NCBI GenBank assembly: GCA_964431545.1
Contig: CAYSLC010000036.1
Coordinates: 1 to 32,923, forward strand
Length of the DNA stretch: 32,923 nucleotides
Reading direction: 5' to 3'
From: CAYSLC01 sp964431545
Lineage (GTDB): Bacteria; Desulfobacterota; Desulfobacteria; Desulfobacterales; JAABSP01
The position numbers and the translations under genes were made by a program. Positions within the stretch are counted from its first letter, which is position 1, and every line of letters starts with the position of its first letter. This document shows, piece by piece, positions 31,478-32,923 of the stretch. The notes beneath the pieces are model-generated. The model saw only the letters and a program-made list of their open reading frames with translations. It searched no databases and was not told the DNA's origin.

Positions 31478-31714
31478 TCAGAAAGAATCGAGTCTATCGG
31501 GTTCCACATTCGGAACCGCTTTCAGAACCTTTTCGAAATCCTCCCGCTTCCCTTTTCGTCCTTCCTCTTCCAGGTAATTTTCAGTCAGCAGAGCGGACAT
31601 TTTTTCCGCGGCTGCGAGAACCAGAAACTGGTTCGTGGAAATCCCTTCGGCTTGCGCCAACTCATTGATTTTCATGTACAGCGATTTCGGTAATTCAATC
31701 GTGACCATGTTCAT
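31478..31714 (-). CDS. Ribbon-helix-helix antitoxin
   Basis: A 78-residue protein beginning VTIELPKSLYMKINELAQAE, the strand and first helix of a ribbon-helix-helix (CopG/Arc-like) domain. The charged C-terminal tail (GKREDFEKVLKAVPNVEPD) is the kind that wraps a PIN toxin. It should neutralise the toxin encoded just upstream and repress the operon. The start at 31714 follows GGGAGGTGA, a strong ribosome site that contains the toxin's TGA stop; only 5 nt separate the two genes. Base composition is more AT-rich than the surrounding genes, suggesting acquisition. An upstream in-frame ATG at 31828 lies inside the toxin gene and is rejected. Confidence 0.88.
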   Translation of the reverse strand: MNMVTIELPKSLYMKINELAQAEGISTNQFLVLAAAEKMSALLTENYLEEEGRKGKREDFEKVLKAVPNVEPDRLDSF

Positions 31715-31719
31715 AGCGG

Positions 31720-32148
31720 TCACCTCCCTAAAATTTGTAAAAATTTTCCAGGATTTACAGGGATGATGCCGAATTGACTTTCCACACCTCTGAAATCCTT
31801 GATATTGTGGGTAACGATGTACGTACATTGCGATGCGACCGCCGCTTCAAGTACCATGTCATCCTTTTGATCTATAAGCCACGGTCGCCAAAGGAAAAAA
31901 ATTTTCTGCCTATGGGCGATGCCGCAGATATACCGCAAGAAGCCGAGAATTTCTTCCTCGGAACTTGCTCCGCTCATGTGTTCCGGCCGTGTCAGAGCAT
32001 CCTGGTATTCGATATACAAAGGGACTGTCACCACAATCTGAAATTGGTCGGAGGGAAGCTGTGAGATCAGGGCGTATGAAGCACCTTTGTTCGATTTCAG
32101 CGCGGCGACAAACACATTCGTATCGAAAACAACTCTAATCTTCCTCAT
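31720..32148 (-). CDS. PIN-domain toxin (putative RNase)
   Basis: A 142-residue PIN-domain protein of the COG1569 toxin type. The acidic metal site is visible: Asp9 (RVVFDTNVFVAAL), Glu47 (LYIEYQDAL), Asp96/Asp97 (DQKDDMVLEAAVAS) and Asp118 (YIVTHNIKDF). PIN toxins cut RNA, commonly tRNA or rRNA, when freed from their antitoxin. The order is toxin first, antitoxin second. The toxin start has only a weak ribosome site, while the antitoxin's is strong, which would favour excess antitoxin. The gene is AT-richer than its neighbours. Confidence 0.9.
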   Translation of the reverse strand: MRKIRVVFDTNVFVAALKSNKGASYALISQLPSDQFQIVVTVPLYIEYQDALTRPEHMSGASSEEEILGFLRYICGIAHRQKIFFLWRPWLIDQKDDMVLEAAVASQCTYIVTHNIKDFRGVESQFGIIPVNPGKFLQILGR

Positions 32149-32365
32149 TGGGCAAGGGTTCCCAACATCAGCAACAGAGGTATCATCTTCTCATTGGGCA
32201 TGGGGTCAAGATCGGCTTCAAATCGTCGAAGGTCTCATTGCAAAAGAGCTACACCGATAAAATACAGGAAATAAGCGCCTCATGCAAACTCTATCGACTC
32301 AATATTCCGCACAATAACATCCAGCGGATATCTTCCCACCGAAAAATCGGCGTCAAATCCGAGGC

Positions 32366-32612
32366 GGGGGATCTGATCGCCCAGACCTACGTGGGGGAGA
32401 TCTACCTTAGGGGAGTGGGGGGCGAACCCCGGTTCGACAAGGCCGGAGCATCTGGGGCTGGACGTCCTGTCGTTTGCCCGGGTCCGTCGATGGCTGCGGT
32501 ATCTGGTCGATGCGGATTTCAGGGGCGTCGTCAACCTGGAGGTCTTCAGCCCGATGGATCTGGAAAACTCCCGGGGAGTGATCCGGCGGGCTTTGGTCGG
32601 TGGCAGGTAGAG
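32366..32612 (+). pseudogene. Chimeric duplicate: Sel1 fragment joined to the 3' end of the CbiR-like gene
   Basis: Positions 32366-32443 copy 28465-28542 (the first Sel1 repeat of the caspase lipoprotein gene) with four differences. Positions 32444-32612 copy 31219-31387 (the last part and stop of the CbiR-like gene) with four differences. The two source segments are 2676 bp apart, so the copy looks like a duplication of this locus with an internal deletion. Read in the Sel1 frame, the CbiR part is out of its own frame, and there is no start for either product, so it is non-functional. It lies right after the PIN module, and 32149-32365 before it holds no recognisable gene. Confidence 0.85.
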
Positions 32613-32685
32613 GGGTTCCCTATCCTACTCGTTCGTCGCTATCCATTTTTATATCTGATACGCAAAAATGCCTGTCACGCACCCC

Positions 32686-32923
32686 ATGAAGGCCGCAGGT
32701 TCGAAATTCAACAAGTTTCGAGAGTTCCTATCGAGTTTCGAGATCCGGGATAGAATTCCGGGCAACACCATGCGCGGTTATGCTACATTGTCCATTGACA
32801 AAAAATCGAGTTCCTGTGTAGAGACTATCCGAACAAAGAAGCTGTCACCCATCATCCTGGCGGCCACGCTGATCATGTCCAACAAACTCATTGACAAACA
32901 ACGCATCAAGGAATTGTGGGAGG
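32686..32923 (+). CDS. Partial open reading frame, unknown function
   Basis: An open frame of 79 codons runs off the right edge. It begins MKAAGSKFNKFREFLSSFE and contains IRTKKLSPIILAATLIMSNK, a helical, basic sequence I do not recognise. An alternative ATG lies six codons upstream (32668). Neither has a ribosome site, and the region is AT-rich, so this may be a gene fragment or not coding at all. The gap 32613-32667 shows nothing. Confidence 0.3.
   Translation, partial: MKAAGSKFNKFREFLSSFEIRDRIPGNTMRGYATLSIDKKSSSCVETIRTKKLSPIILAATLIMSNKLIDKQRIKELWE

Noticed and set aside
32148..32753. Open frame of 201 codons covering the duplicate region
   Set aside because: It reads the Sel1 piece in its native frame but the CbiR piece out of frame, and its start overlaps the PIN gene's start on the other strand; it is a by-product of the mosaic.

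Overview
The window is GC-rich, gene-dense DNA from a Gram-negative bacterium. It encodes lipoproteins, an outer-membrane autotransporter, an ABC importer and several multidomain signalling proteins. The mix (receiver-DUF4388 proteins, REC plus phosphoacceptor-only proteins, DUF4384, CHASE2 cyclase, caspase-like lipoprotein, a CbiR-like enzyme) resembles Desulfobacterota (the former Deltaproteobacteria). That assignment is inferred from gene content; there is no rRNA or other marker to prove it. I see no tRNA, rRNA, CRISPR array or insertion sequence.

Layout. 1-1222: the start of a family-5 solute-binding protein (running off the left edge) lies downstream of a TetR-type regulator. The regulator's promoter carries two matching 15-bp palindromes. 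1223-9045: a mixed housekeeping and envelope block with a small membrane protein, an M48 metalloprotease, an ABC permease and binding protein without an ATPase, a GNAT-HD gene pair, an ankyrin lipoprotein, asparaginyl-tRNA synthetase, a tiny membrane protein and an alpha/beta hydrolase. 9042-12306: a rubredoxin-like/DUF2231 membrane protein, a UvrD/Rep-type helicase and a protein with a recombinase-like C-terminus, all on the minus strand.

12536-21292 is the most striking region. A near-consensus promoter precedes a same-strand series of signalling genes. They are a receiver-DUF4388-DegV (fatty-acid-binding type) fusion; a membrane hybrid histidine kinase whose own H-box histidine is replaced by Thr although its ATPase, receiver and Hpt parts look intact; a single polypeptide joining receiver, PP2C phosphatase, anti-sigma-type ATPase and STAS antagonist; a receiver-DHp protein that has the histidine but no ATPase; and a membrane rhodanese. 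The kinase parts missing from one protein are present in its neighbour. This suggests a split phosphorelay feeding a partner switch that is fused into one chain and may also release its STAS domain from an internal start.

21311-31385: a DUF4258-like small protein, SurE and an AEC transporter (overlapping stop and start), then an envelope-signalling series: DUF4384 protein, CHASE2 adenylate cyclase, autotransporter, and a lipoprotein with Sel1 repeats, a long coiled coil and a caspase-like domain. A CbiR-like TIM-barrel enzyme follows.

31388-32923 is a visibly more AT-rich tail. It holds a toxin-first PIN/ribbon-helix-helix module, then a 247-bp chimera made from a copied piece of the caspase lipoprotein gene joined to the copied 3' end of the CbiR-like gene, then a partial open frame leaving the window.
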